Source of the DNA: an uncultured Bacteroidales bacterium
Lineage (GTDB): Bacteria; Bacteroidota; Bacteroidia; Bacteroidales; CAIWKO01
Direction: 5' to 3'
Assembly: GCA_903913285.1 (NCBI GenBank)
Contig: CAIWKO010000035.1
Span: forward strand, 1 to 64,000
DNA: 64,000 nucleotides
Below are positions 15,614 to 24,052 of this stretch, in pieces (positions within the stretch are counted from its first letter, which is position 1; each line of letters opens with the position of its first letter). The translations under genes were made by a program, and so were the position numbers. The notes under the pieces are model-generated. The model was not told the origin of the DNA. It ran no database searches and saw nothing but the letters and a program-made list of their open reading frames with translations.

Positions 15614-16642
15614 TTAAACGGTGATTTCACCGCGCAATGAAGTTTGCAGAAGTTCCCTGATATTTTCTTTTGAATTAATATTTCCAAGTAGGAACATTAT
15701 TTTTGTTATTGCTGCTTCAGTGGTTATATCATATCCGCTGATGACACCAATTCTACCCAGATCGCGACTGGTTTCGTATTTGCCGATCTCAACCGAACCA
15801 CCTTTGCATTGGGTTACAACAAAAACGATGATCCCATTTTGGATGGCTTGTTCAATAGCTTCGATAAACCAGACATCGGTTGGTGCATTTCCTGAGCCGA
15901 AAGTTTCGAGAACCAAAGCCTTAATTCCTTCGGTATGCAATACTGCCTGAACCAATTGTTTCGAAATGCCCGGATATAATTTCAGCAAAGCAACATCACG
16001 ATCGATATTTTTATAGACTTTGAGTTTTTTAAAGTTTGGTTTCTGAATATATTCTTTGTGATATTTTATTTTCACTCCCACTTCGGCAAGTAAAGGATAA
16101 TTGCCCGAAAGAAATGCTTTGAAGTTTTCGGAATTGAATTTGGTGGTTCGGTTGCCCCTGAATAATTTATTGTCGAAAAATATACACACTTCCGGTACAA
16201 TAGGTGTGTCATTTTGATATGCTGCAGCAATTTCAACTGCATTGATAAAGTTATCACGGCCATCTGTTCGGATAACCCCGAGGGGCAATTGCGAACCAGT
16301 GAAGATAACCGGTTTGTTAAGATTTTCGAGCATGAAACTCAGCATCGATGCACTGAACGACATAGTGTCGGTGCCATGCAACACAACAAATCCATCATAA
16401 TCTTCGTATTTTGTTTCAATCACACCCGCGAGTTTTATCCAAAATTCAGGATTTACATTCGAGGAATCGATCAAACTGTCGAACACAAAAAAATCGATGG
16501 TGTAATTAAAGTTTTTTAGAACCGGAATATATTCGTATAAATTTTCAAAATTGAAAGGCATCAAACTTCCGGTTTCACTATCCTGTACCATGCCTATAGT
16601 GCCACCGGTATAAATAACTAACAACGATCGGTTTTGATTCAT
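15614..16642 (-). CDS. ansA: Type I L-asparaginase
   Basis: 342 residues, starting MNQNRSLLVIYTGGTIGMVQ. It has the hallmark motifs of the asparaginase/glutaminase family: the first catalytic Thr in YTGGTIG, the second in VLHGTDTMSFSASM (Thr-Asp pair), and FTGSQLPLG. The lack of a signal peptide and the size point to the cytoplasmic type I enzyme, which hydrolyses asparagine to aspartate and ammonia. Its ATG overlaps the stop of tatD in an ATGA, so the two genes form one operon. The 3' end faces infB. Confidence 0.94.
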   Translation of the reverse strand: MNQNRSLLVIYTGGTIGMVQDSETGSLMPFNFENLYEYIPVLKNFNYTIDFFVFDSLIDSSNVNPEFWIKLAGVIETKYEDYDGFVVLHGTDTMSFSASMLSFMLENLNKPVIFTGSQLPLGVIRTDGRDNFINAVEIAAAYQNDTPIVPEVCIFFDNKLFRGNRTTKFNSENFKAFLSGNYPLLAEVGVKIKYHKEYIQKPNFKKLKVYKNIDRDVALLKLYPGISKQLVQAVLHTEGIKALVLETFGSGNAPTDVWFIEAIEQAIQNGIIVFVVTQCKGGSVEIGKYETSRDLGRIGVISGYDITTEAAITKIMFLLGNINSKENIRELLQTSLRGEITV

Positions 16643-17415
16643 GATGCAATTATTTTAAACAAATTTTCAGCATTTTGGGTAGTAACTTCGGCCACTTCGG
16701 CTATGTCGCACTGTTTTAGTCCGGCTATGAAAGCAGCAATTATCGGAATATTTGCACTTTCATTTCGTTTTCCGCGCAAAGGAGCAGGACTCAGATAAGG
16801 TGCATCCGTTTCGATTAATATATGGTTTAGACTAAAGTTTTTGACAACTTCGGCCATCGAAGAGTTTTTGTAGGTTACCACGCCCCCAATGCCTAAATAA
16901 AATCCGAAATCTATTGCCCGCTGCGCTTCCTGAATATTGCCCGGGAAACAATGAAACACACCGGTCAGCCCCTTGTTTTTAAAATTATTCAGAACTGAAA
17001 AAATTTCGTTGAGCGACTTCCGTGCATGAATTACGATAGGGAGTTCGAATCTTATTGCCAGCTCAACCTGATAAGTGAATGAGTCAATTTGTTCGTCTAA
17101 GAATGTTTTATCCCAATACAGGTCGATGCCGGTTTCGCCGATGCCGCAAAAACGATTTTTATCAATAATTCGGTCTATTTCCTCCAGTTCTTTTTTGTAG
17201 TTTTCTTTAACGGAAGTGGGATGAAGCCCAAGCATCACGGGGCATTGCTCGGGAAAACGATCATGCAGATCCATCATCGACAGGCGGGTGGTACTATCGA
17301 TATCGGGCAACAAAAGTTTTTTCACGTTCAGCTCGCTGGCATGATTTATCACACGATCAATATCACTAGTGAACTCTTCGGCATACAGATGTGTGTGGGT
17401 GTCGATAAATTTCAT
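16639..17415 (-). CDS. tatD: TatD family metal-dependent hydrolase (DNase)
   Basis: 258 residues from the ATG at 17415 (MKFIDTHTHLYAEEF). A longer frame to 17445 would cover the promoter -7 element, so I reject it. Metal ligands typical of TatD enzymes are visible: DTHTHLY at the N-terminus, GIGETGIDLYWDK (Glu) near residue 85, PIVIHARKS (His) and VFHCFPG (His), and the final Asp in LIETDAPYLSP. The family acts as 3'-5' exonuclease or DNase in DNA repair and degradation. It is the first gene of an operon with ansA. Confidence 0.93.
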   Translation of the reverse strand: MKFIDTHTHLYAEEFTSDIDRVINHASELNVKKLLLPDIDSTTRLSMMDLHDRFPEQCPVMLGLHPTSVKENYKKELEEIDRIIDKNRFCGIGETGIDLYWDKTFLDEQIDSFTYQVELAIRFELPIVIHARKSLNEIFSVLNNFKNKGLTGVFHCFPGNIQEAQRAIDFGFYLGIGGVVTYKNSSMAEVVKNFSLNHILIETDAPYLSPAPLRGKRNESANIPIIAAFIAGLKQCDIAEVAEVTTQNAENLFKIIAS

Positions 17416-17419
17416 GAAA

Positions 17420-17427
17420 CAAAGGTA
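17420..17427 (-). promoter_or_regulatory. Promoter -7 element of tatD-ansA
   Basis: On the minus strand this is TACCTTTG, a perfect TAnnTTTG, ending only four bases before the tatD ATG. Transcription would start at or next to the start codon, which implies a leaderless or nearly leaderless mRNA. Confidence 0.65.
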
Positions 17428-17570
17428 GGCAGAAATTTTATTCAAATTTTCAGTACTTAAACTTTTTAAGTTTATCAGTAAATTCAGGAGTAATAAAATA
17501 TTATTAATTATGAAATCAGCTATTGACTTACTTTTTACTATTTTTGATAAAGTTTTAGTAGTTGGCTTAT

Positions 17571-18569
17571 ATGCACAGCATCAAAAAAATATTGGTCATC
17601 CGTTTCAGTTCTATAGGCGATATCGTGCTTACTACTCCTGTAGTTCGATGCATCAAACAGCAAATTCCACAGGTTGAAGTGCATTACCTCACTAAGAAAC
17701 AATATGCGCCGTTATTATCGTTCAATCCCTATATCGATAAAGTTTTTACCATCGATAAAAAAGTTGGCGAGGTTATCAATGCGCTTAAAGCCGAAAACTA
17801 CGATTTTGTTGTCGATCTGCATAAAAATCTGCGGTCATCTCAGGTGCTCATGCATCTTGGGGTTCAATCGGGTTCTTTTAATAAATTGAACAAACAAAAG
17901 TGGCTGCTCACAAATTTCAAAGTTAATTTGTTGCCCAAAATTCATATTATTGACCGCTATTATAGGGCCGTTAAGAAAATACACGTTAAGAACGATGGTT
18001 TGGGTCTCGATTATTTTATACCCGATTCTGAAAAGATTGATATTAAAAGCTTTTTGCCCGATTCATTTCAAAATGGGTATGTGGTTTTGGTTATTGGAAG
18101 TCAACAGCAAACAAAGCAGATTCCCCGCGAGAAAATGCTTGAAATAATCGGCCGGCTTAATAAACCTGTCGTTCTGCTGGGAGGAAAAGAAGATTTTGAA
18201 AAGGCAAAGCAGTTGATGGATGTTGTCGGGAATAAAACGTTTAACGCTTGTGGTTCGCTTTCGGTCAATCAGTCGGCATCCATAATTCAGCAAGCTTCAG
18301 TTGTCATTACTCCCGATACGGGGATGATGCATATAGCCGCGGCCTTACGAAAAAAAGTTATTTCGGTGTGGGGCAACACCATTCCGGGTTTTGGTATGTA
18401 TCCGTATTACCCGAAAGGGGAAGAAAACTTTACAATTGTGGAAGTAAAAAACCTGAGATGTCGTCCTTGCAGCAAACTGGGTTATAAAGAATGTCCGAAA
18501 AAACATTTCAAATGCATGATGGATATCAACGTGGACGAGATCATTGATGCTGTTGGGGATTCAAAATGA
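17571..18569 (+). CDS. Glycosyltransferase family 9 (heptosyltransferase-like)
   Basis: 332 residues from the ATG at 17571 (MHSIKKILVIRFSSIGDIVL); an upstream TTG at 17562 is in frame but unlikely. Family 9 features: the N-terminal RFSSIGDIVLTTPVVR, and the C-terminal donor-binding region VVITPDTGMMHIAAALRKK followed by VSVWGNT-like VISVWGNTIPGFG. Enzymes of this family add heptose or a related sugar from an ADP- or nucleotide-activated donor to lipopolysaccharide core. A Cys-rich stretch close to the end (CRPCSKLGYKECPKKHFKC) is common in Bacteroidota members. The substrate cannot be told from sequence. It ends 4 bp before a convergent gene. Confidence 0.9.
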   Translation: MHSIKKILVIRFSSIGDIVLTTPVVRCIKQQIPQVEVHYLTKKQYAPLLSFNPYIDKVFTIDKKVGEVINALKAENYDFVVDLHKNLRSSQVLMHLGVQSGSFNKLNKQKWLLTNFKVNLLPKIHIIDRYYRAVKKIHVKNDGLGLDYFIPDSEKIDIKSFLPDSFQNGYVVLVIGSQQQTKQIPREKMLEIIGRLNKPVVLLGGKEDFEKAKQLMDVVGNKTFNACGSLSVNQSASIIQQASVVITPDTGMMHIAAALRKKVISVWGNTIPGFGMYPYYPKGEENFTIVEVKNLRCRPCSKLGYKECPKKHFKCMMDINVDEIIDAVGDSK

Positions 18570-18573
18570 CCGC

Positions 18574-19011
18574 CTATTTCATTTTGGGTAGATACATCCA
18601 GTAAAGAAAAACAAACAGCAAACAAAAAATAAGTGAGAAAACCTGGCTCATTATTAAATACGACATGCCCAAACTGCCCAGAAAAAGCAACGGAAGTATA
18701 AGCAGGGCTACCTGGATTCCGATATAAATATAAAATCCTTTTCGTTGCATTTTCAATAATAGGATAACGCTAAAAATAATGGTGGCATGAAGCGCTATTT
18801 CCAGTATAAAGAAAAGGATATTCCCATGCAAACCTTCTTCCGTAATAACATCTGTAACCGGAATTTTTAGCAAAAAGTTGTTGGTATCGATACCATATAA
18901 AAGGAAAGCATTGATCAGGATCGAAACAGAATTTGAAAAGATACTGATGATCCCGATTATCAGTAAAAATATGGGTCTTTGGACCTTGGTGTCTGATAAA
19001 CTTTCTTCCAT
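18574..19011 (-). CDS. Four-helix integral membrane protein, unknown function
   Basis: 145 residues, with hydrophobic segments at about 13-37, 65-87, 92-113 and 117-141. It has a short polar N-terminus (MEESLSDTKVQRP) and ends YLPKMK. It overlaps the preceding gene by one base and shows the same size and topology, so the two look like paralogues in one operon; a third related gene is at 22618. I recognise no named domain. The neighbours do not show a function. Confidence 0.75.
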   Translation of the reverse strand: MEESLSDTKVQRPIFLLIIGIISIFSNSVSILINAFLLYGIDTNNFLLKIPVTDVITEEGLHGNILFFILEIALHATIIFSVILLLKMQRKGFYIYIGIQVALLILPLLFLGSLGMSYLIMSQVFSLIFCLLFVFLYWMYLPKMK

Positions 19012-19442
19012 TATTTTTTTTTTATTTGCTTGTAGGCTTTAACATACAGAAAAATAAAAATGATGCTGACGACAATAAAGAGAATGTTTATAAAATTCAT
19101 TACCACAAAAAACGATAGAAATATCATCATAGCATTTGCCGATAAATAGATCCAGAACCCGGAATGTTTCAACCGGAACATTAAAAATGCGCCTGTTAAC
19201 GAACTTCCGAAAAGAATAAAAACCGCAAGGAAAAATAATATAAAAACTGTTCCTCCGATATTATAAAACCCTTTTACAAAAGTGTTGATATAATTTGCCA
19301 TCCATCCCGAAAGGAAAAACCCGCCAAAAGAAAACAGTGTCATGCTTCCGCTGAAAAAAAATGTGATATAACAAAGTCGGCGAAGCAACAATGGTCTTTT
19401 TGAAGTGTTGGTTATATCGGCATAAATTTCTTCAAATTCCAT
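19011..19442 (-). CDS. Four-helix integral membrane protein, unknown function (paralogue)
   Basis: 143 residues from the ATG at 19442 (MEFEEIYADITNTSKRP). The frame is open to a TTG at 19472, but that region holds the promoter -7 element. Four hydrophobic segments, with the first preceded by SKRPLLLRR. The pattern E-I ... SKR ... four helices matches the protein at 22618-23049 (ending NETPSKRKFLLTFL before its first helix), so these are members of one family. The second helix pair carries the motif GTVFILFF / GSLLLILS in both. Function unknown. Confidence 0.75.
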   Translation of the reverse strand: MEFEEIYADITNTSKRPLLLRRLCYITFFFSGSMTLFSFGGFFLSGWMANYINTFVKGFYNIGGTVFILFFLAVFILFGSSLTGAFLMFRLKHSGFWIYLSANAMMIFLSFFVVMNFINILFIVVSIIFIFLYVKAYKQIKKK

Positions 19443-19459
19443 AAAAAAACAGATTACTG

Positions 19460-19467
19460 CAAACGTA
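19460..19467 (-). promoter_or_regulatory. Promoter -7 element before the 4TM gene pair
   Basis: Minus strand TACGTTTG, a perfect TAnnTTTG, 17 bp before the chosen ATG at 19442. It supports that start against the upstream TTG. Confidence 0.55.
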
Positions 19468-19501
19468 GCCAAAAATAATTAAAGCACCAAAAAATTCCCG
19501 A

Positions 19502-20773
19502 TCATATAAAGAATAAAAGAAGGATATTGGCAATTATGATCACCGAAAATGCCACGGCAATAATTATCCGAATATGTTTACCCGAAAATGAAAGTGCATA
19601 AATTAATTTCAACACATTGTTGCTGATAATAGCCTGAAACGTTGCCCTCGATATCAGATCGATTGTAATATTGTATTTCCCTCCGAAAAGTGTGATAAGA
19701 AAAGGGTCGATATCGGTAACGCCCACCACTAACGATAAGGTATTCAGTCCATGATCGCCGAAGTATTTAACCGCAAAATAGGTAAGAAAAGTAAAAGCAA
19801 CGAACAATACCATAAACAACATGGCAACTTTAAATTCGAGAGGGTTTTTATCTTTCAGGAAATTTATTTCCGTAGCTTCAGGTTGTTTGTGATGATAAAA
19901 GAAAACTATTATTCCAACAATCATTGAGATCACAAACATAATAAGAAAGGAAATCAAATTATGCTGGAATAACACCAAATTAAAGATCATCATCAGTATG
20001 GCAATACGCAGATACATCATGGCAGTGGCAAAAATTATGGCCGAAGCATAATTGTTCTTCAAATGGGAGTTTTTTTTGCTCTTTTTTGCAAGTATGATGG
20101 TGGTTGCAGTGCTACTGTACATTCCTCCTAATAAACCCGAAATGATGATTCCGGATTTTTTAAATACGAACTTCTTTAGCAAATAGCTGAAGTAAGATAT
20201 ACTGGAGATAATCACAACAGCAAACCATATTTTATAAGGGGTTAGCGAAAGATAATCAACTATGGGTTTATTAGGGACTATGGGTAAAATTATGCCCGCA
20301 ATGATCAGAAATTTTGCCAGCGTAATAAATTCTTCTTTTTCTATTTGTTCGGTTAGTGTGGTGAAAGTTTCTTTGAGCTCGGTAAAGATCAAAACTGTAA
20401 CAACGACCAAAATATAAAGCCAAGCAGGTTGTGTAATGATCAGGGGAGCCATGCAATAGGTAATAAGTGCAATAATTACGGTTGTAAGCCCATAATCTTT
20501 ATATACCGAGATCTTGAAAAAATAATGTATCCCAATAAAAATGCTTATTACAAACCCTCCACCCATGAATAGAAACATCGATTCGGGGTCGATGATGTAC
20601 AGAATATAGCCCAGTATTCCTATAAAAGTAAAGGTTCGGTCGGTGCCGAACAAACGCATATCTTCATTGGAGGCATGCAGTTTTCGTTGCGATAGCCCAA
20701 TAAATAAAGAAAACAACGTAACCAATAAAAAATCTAATAATTGTTTAGGTATCAGTTGCGTGATTTGTTCCAT
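19502..20773 (-). CDS. MgtC/DUF4010 family membrane protein
   Basis: 423 residues with about ten to twelve transmembrane segments. The N-terminal part is MgtC-like (FSLFIGLSQRK, FGTDRTFTFIGILGYIL), and the C-terminal part matches DUF4010, with GLLGGMYSSTATTIILAKKS near residue 215 and a VVGVTDIDPFLITL segment near residue 350. Proteins of this architecture are widespread in Bacteroidota; MgtC domains are linked to growth at low magnesium, but the function of the full-length family is not established. It is separated from the PiT gene by 57 bp in the same direction and may belong to the same transcript. Confidence 0.85.
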   Translation of the reverse strand: MEQITQLIPKQLLDFLLVTLFSLFIGLSQRKLHASNEDMRLFGTDRTFTFIGILGYILYIIDPESMFLFMGGGFVISIFIGIHYFFKISVYKDYGLTTVIIALITYCMAPLIITQPAWLYILVVVTVLIFTELKETFTTLTEQIEKEEFITLAKFLIIAGIILPIVPNKPIVDYLSLTPYKIWFAVVIISSISYFSYLLKKFVFKKSGIIISGLLGGMYSSTATTIILAKKSKKNSHLKNNYASAIIFATAMMYLRIAILMMIFNLVLFQHNLISFLIMFVISMIVGIIVFFYHHKQPEATEINFLKDKNPLEFKVAMLFMVLFVAFTFLTYFAVKYFGDHGLNTLSLVVGVTDIDPFLITLFGGKYNITIDLISRATFQAIISNNVLKLIYALSFSGKHIRIIIAVAFSVIIIANILLLFFI

Positions 20774-20830
20774 TACAAGCTTTTATTTTTTATACGAAAA
20801 ACTTCCCCGAAAGTTTTCGGTAATAAGAAA

Positions 20831-21829
20831 CTACAAAAACAAATGTATCAGAAAATACACCAATGCTGAAAGTCCCATAGTACAGGGTATGGTTATGATC
20901 CAGGCAACAACAATATTTCCTGCAAGTCTCCACTTAACTGCACTGGCACGTTTGGTCACTCCAACACCCATAATTGCACCAGTGATGGTATGAGTTGTAC
21001 TAACAGGAATTCCTGCTATAGTAACAGCAAACAATGTTAAGGCTCCGGCTGTTTCCGCACAAAATCCGCCGATAGGTTTCAAATGTGTGAGCCCTGCTCC
21101 TAACGTTTTCACGATTTTTCTCGAACCTAAAAGTGTTCCCAGAGCAATGGCAGTATAGCAAATGATGATGATCCAAAACGGTGGACTTGTTGTATCGGCG
21201 GGCAAATAACCAGTTCCGATGAGCAGCATCATGATGATTCCCATGGTTTTTTGTGCATCGTTTCCTCCGTGTCCCAAACTGAATGCTGCAGAGGATGCCA
21301 ATTGCAGAACACGAAAATAGCGGTCAATCTTTAGGGGAGGTTTTCGGCCCCAGATCATAAGTGTTATCGCCATAAAAAAGTATCCGATAACAAAACCAAA
21401 CAAAGGAGCTAAAGCAATAAAAATAATAATTTTAAAAAGTCCGGCTGCAAAAACAGCACTCGTTCCACCTTTTATCAAAGCAGGACCAATCAAACCGCCA
21501 ATCAGTGCGTGCGAAACACTGTTGGGAATTCCGTTCAATCCACATATCAAAACCCAAGTTCCGGCTCCAAGCAACGAACAAAGTATAAAAATATAATCGC
21601 CCTTGATAACATCGGGAACAATAACTCCTTTGCCTATGGTAGCAGCAACATGGGTTCCGAGTATTGCAATGGCCAGAAAATTGAAAAAGGCAGCCCAGGC
21701 AACAGCAAGTTTTGGGGACAGCACATTAGTGGCAACTATCGTGGCAATTGAGTTTCCGGCATCGTTCATACCGTTCAGAAAATCGTAGATTACGGCAACA
21801 CAAATGGTGATGATCACTAAGGTTAACAT
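20831..21829 (-). CDS. pit: Inorganic phosphate transporter, PiT family
   Basis: 332 residues with about ten transmembrane helices. Both PiT signature repeats are present: GMNDAGNSIATIVATNVLSP near the N-terminus, and GHGGNDAQKTMGIIMM near residue 190, the latter carrying the conserved GxNDxxK-like core. The PVSTTHTITGAIMGVG block near the C-terminus is also typical. It is a low-affinity inner-membrane phosphate symporter. It starts 12 bp after the DUF47 gene, a standard PiT-DUF47 operon. High-affinity uptake genes (pstSCAB) lie on the other strand 3.7 kb away. Confidence 0.95.
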   Translation of the reverse strand: MLTLVIITICVAVIYDFLNGMNDAGNSIATIVATNVLSPKLAVAWAAFFNFLAIAILGTHVAATIGKGVIVPDVIKGDYIFILCSLLGAGTWVLICGLNGIPNSVSHALIGGLIGPALIKGGTSAVFAAGLFKIIIFIALAPLFGFVIGYFFMAITLMIWGRKPPLKIDRYFRVLQLASSAAFSLGHGGNDAQKTMGIIMMLLIGTGYLPADTTSPPFWIIIICYTAIALGTLLGSRKIVKTLGAGLTHLKPIGGFCAETAGALTLFAVTIAGIPVSTTHTITGAIMGVGVTKRASAVKWRLAGNIVVAWIITIPCTMGLSALVYFLIHLFL

Positions 21830-21841
21830 AACAGGATGGGA

Positions 21842-22492
21842 TTATGCAACTTTAACAATGATTGATTTCAACACATCCGAAACATCTTCGGCTTTATCGG
21901 TGGCAGTTTCCAGCGTTTTCAATATAGCGTCTTTTTTGATCAGTTCGATGGCATTTTTTTCGTTCTCGAACAGATCGGAGATCGACATATAATACAAATC
22001 GTCCACCTGATTCTCTATTTCGTTCAGTTTCACACAAGCATTTTTTATTACTTGCGGATGTTTCAGGTTTTTCAATTCACCGATGGCAATTTTAAGTTCG
22101 CGGCTTGCCTGCACCAAAAGTTCCGAAATTTCGATGGTGTTGATTGGTAATTCAGTCACACGATAAAGTTCCAGACGCTTTGCACACGAATTAATATAAT
22201 CCAGCACATCGTCAAGCGATGAAGTCAGCGTTTGTATATCTTCCCGATCGAACGGAGTAATAAAGGTTTTGTTTAATTCTTCAAATATTTTATGTGTAAT
22301 GTCATCACCCAATTCCTCGCACTGCTTTATTTGAGCAACAAGCGAATGTTTTTCTTCTTCGTTATTAAAAAGCAATAACAATTTGTTGAGCAACACGGCT
22401 CCTTTCTCAACGTTTTCGGCAACAGCTTCAAACAGCGGAAAAAATTTCTTTTCCTTTGGAATAAAGAACTGAAAAACTTTGTTCAGACCCAT
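21842..22492 (-). CDS. DUF47 (PhoU-like) accessory protein of PiT
   Basis: 216 residues, all-helical, starting MGLNKVFQFFIPKEKKFFPL, as is typical of DUF47 (FIPKekKFF.lF). PhoU-like features: HKIFEELNKTFITPFDREDI near residue 75 and LDDVLDYINSC, both metal-binding-type segments of the fold, and DKAEDVSDVLKSIIVK at the end. Family members are encoded beside PiT transporters and are believed to regulate them. First gene of the minus-strand operon with the PiT gene. Confidence 0.92.
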   Translation of the reverse strand: MGLNKVFQFFIPKEKKFFPLFEAVAENVEKGAVLLNKLLLLFNNEEEKHSLVAQIKQCEELGDDITHKIFEELNKTFITPFDREDIQTLTSSLDDVLDYINSCAKRLELYRVTELPINTIEISELLVQASRELKIAIGELKNLKHPQVIKNACVKLNEIENQVDDLYYMSISDLFENEKNAIELIKKDAILKTLETATDKAEDVSDVLKSIIVKVA

Positions 22493-22515
22493 AATTTTTT
22501 AAATTTATAAACAAG

Positions 22516-22523
22516 CAAATTTA
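22516..22523 (-). promoter_or_regulatory. Promoter -7 element of the DUF47-PiT operon
   Basis: Minus strand TAAATTTG, matching TAnnTTTG, 23 bp before the DUF47 start. No 11-bp CTTAA repeats are present here, unlike the two Pho-like promoters of the window. Confidence 0.55.
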
Positions 22524-22550
22524 TAACTATTGCGGCAAATAAAATATAAA

Positions 22551-22586
22551 AATTAAAAAAAACAGCAGAAATTATTCTGCTGTTTT
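22551..22586 (-). terminator. Terminator downstream of the third 4TM gene
   Basis: A 12-bp perfect stem, AAAACAGCAGAA (22559-22570) and TTCTGCTGTTTT (22575-22586), loop ATTA. On the minus strand it is followed by a run of eight T and lies 32 bp after the 22618 stop. Confidence 0.85.
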
Positions 22587-22617
22587 CATAAAGTGGGACT
22601 TTATAAGTAATTGGGGT

Positions 22618-23049
22618 TTACTTCATGTTTTTAACTTGCGTAGCATATAAAATAATAAATGCCACGCTCACCGATAAATAAATTATCAGGTAGGGGTTGC
22701 GTGCTGAAAAAATCGCGATAATATTCACTACCAACAACAACCCATTGGGGATAACATACATAATGTATCCGCCTTTTCGCTGATAGAACATCAATATGGC
22801 TCCCCACAACGATAACCCGAAAATAATAAGGCACACAAATGAAAGGATCAAAAGCAAACTGCCTCCTAACGTCCCATAACCGGGAGCAAAATCTTCCATC
22901 GCCTGGGCTATCCAACTTGATGAAAAAACACCCGCCAGCGACGCAATTACAAAAAAACCACTCGATATAAATGTCAGTACGCACAGAAATGTGAGTAAAA
23001 ACTTTCGTTTCGAAGGGGTTTCGTTGTTTGAATTCGCAATTTCGTTCAA
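22618..23049 (-). CDS. Four-helix integral membrane protein, third family member (start uncertain)
   Basis: About 144 residues from a TTG at 23049. No in-frame ATG exists before residue 60 or so, which is inside the second helix. The TTG start gives LNEIANSNNETPSKRK, which aligns with MEFEEIYADITNTSKRP of the paralogue at 19442. The same bases read TATCTTTG on this strand, a perfect -7 element, with TTG exactly 19 bp upstream (from 23076); if this is the promoter, translation must begin later or at an unusual codon. Four transmembrane segments; a GTLGGSLLLILSF segment matches its paralogue. Function unknown. Confidence 0.6.
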   Translation of the reverse strand: MNEIANSNNETPSKRKFLLTFLCVLTFISSGFFVIASLAGVFSSSWIAQAMEDFAPGYGTLGGSLLLILSFVCLIIFGLSLWGAILMFYQRKGGYIMYVIPNGLLLVVNIIAIFSARNPYLIIYLSVSVAFIILYATQVKNMK

Positions 23050-23230
23050 AGATAAAATTATTGATGTTGGCAACAATACGTCATTTTATCTAAAAGGTTA
23101 CATACATTCAAGATGGATGATATTACAGAAAGTTTCTAATATTAATTAATCATAAAAAAAATTAAAAAATTTGGTTTTCACAGCAAAAAGTATTTTCTTT
23201 GCTTCTAATATTAACTAAAAACAAAAAATC

Positions 23231-23599
23231 ATGGAAGAACAAAACACAAACACACAACCTCAGGCACAAACCGTTCCACCAGTACCAGGTGCTATCATGG
23301 CATTGGTATTTGGTATTATCTCATTAGTATTATGCTGGTACTTTTGGTTCCCATTTGTTGGTTTGGTATTAAATATCGTTTGCCTGGTCTTTGGTATTCT
23401 GGCAATGGGTAAAGGTAAAAAAGCAATGGCAGAGTTCAATGCTTCACCGGCTTTATACAAACCAAGTTCTTTAGGCTTAGCTAAAGTTGGCAAAATTTTA
23501 GGCCTTGTAGGCTTAATTCTGAATATTTTATTTTTGATTATTGCCATCATTTTTTCATTCGTTATTGGCGGAGCAATAGTACAACATGGTATGATGTAA
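23231..23599 (+). CDS. Small membrane protein, DUF4190-like
   Basis: 122 residues: a polar Gln/Thr/Pro-rich N-terminus (MEEQNTNTQPQAQTVPPVPG), then two hairpins of hydrophobic helices (about 20-60 and 85-118) separated by a basic loop with GKGKKAMAEF. This matches the DUF4190 layout, in which each helix pair has Gly-rich small-residue packing. Two related small proteins are at 47695 and 48029. The function is unknown. It is a single-gene unit ended by a strong terminator. Confidence 0.7.
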   Translation: MEEQNTNTQPQAQTVPPVPGAIMALVFGIISLVLCWYFWFPFVGLVLNIVCLVFGILAMGKGKKAMAEFNASPALYKPSSLGLAKVGKILGLVGLILNILFLIIAIIFSFVIGGAIVQHGMM

Positions 23600-23618
23600 G
23601 ATCTTTGATTCAAAATTG

Positions 23619-23648
23619 AAAGCCGCCTTTGGGCGGCTTTTTTTTTGC
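23619..23648 (+). terminator. Strong intrinsic terminator
   Basis: AGCCGCC (23621-23627) pairs with GGCGGCT (23632-23638), flanked by AA and a run of more than ten T. It ends the DUF4190-like gene. Confidence 0.92.
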
Positions 23649-23705
23649 CATACACATTCCTTAATTTCAATAAAACAAAATACCTGCAAACACTTCACTT
23701 AACGT

Positions 23706-24019
23706 GGATAGAAATCTCCTTCCCTGAATAGTAATTCCCATAAAGCGAATAGAAATTCCCAAAAAGCAGGTAGTATTTCTCCAAAAGCGAATAGTACTCT
23801 AAAAAAAGGAAGTAGAAATTTCAAAAAAGGAAGTAGAAACCTCAAAAAGGCAAATAGAAATTCCCAAAAAGTACATGGAAATCTCCATCCCGTGAGTAGT
23901 AATTCAAAATAGGAAGTAGTAATCCCCAAAAAGCGAGTAGTAATTCCAAAAAAGCACATGGAAATCTCCGTCCGGTAAGTAGTAATTCCAAAGAAGTGAG
24001 TAGTAACCTACATAATAGG
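23706..24019. repeat. 21-bp tandem array C (15 units)
   Basis: Fifteen units, fourteen of 21 bp and one of 20 bp. The common core is AGTAGTAATTCCCAAAAAGC, more degenerate than in the other arrays, with every unit holding an A-rich run of four to seven at the same phase. A higher-order pattern is visible: units starting CATGGAAATCTCC recur at 23874 and 23957 and a related one opens the array. The sequence is unrelated to arrays A, B and D. It lies between the terminator at 23.63 kb and the Pho-like promoter of the porin-pst genes. A minus-strand open frame through it (Phe/Leu-rich) is a by-product of the period. Confidence 0.85.
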
Positions 24020-24052
24020 CATATTCCAAATCAAGAATACCAAAGCAACAAA

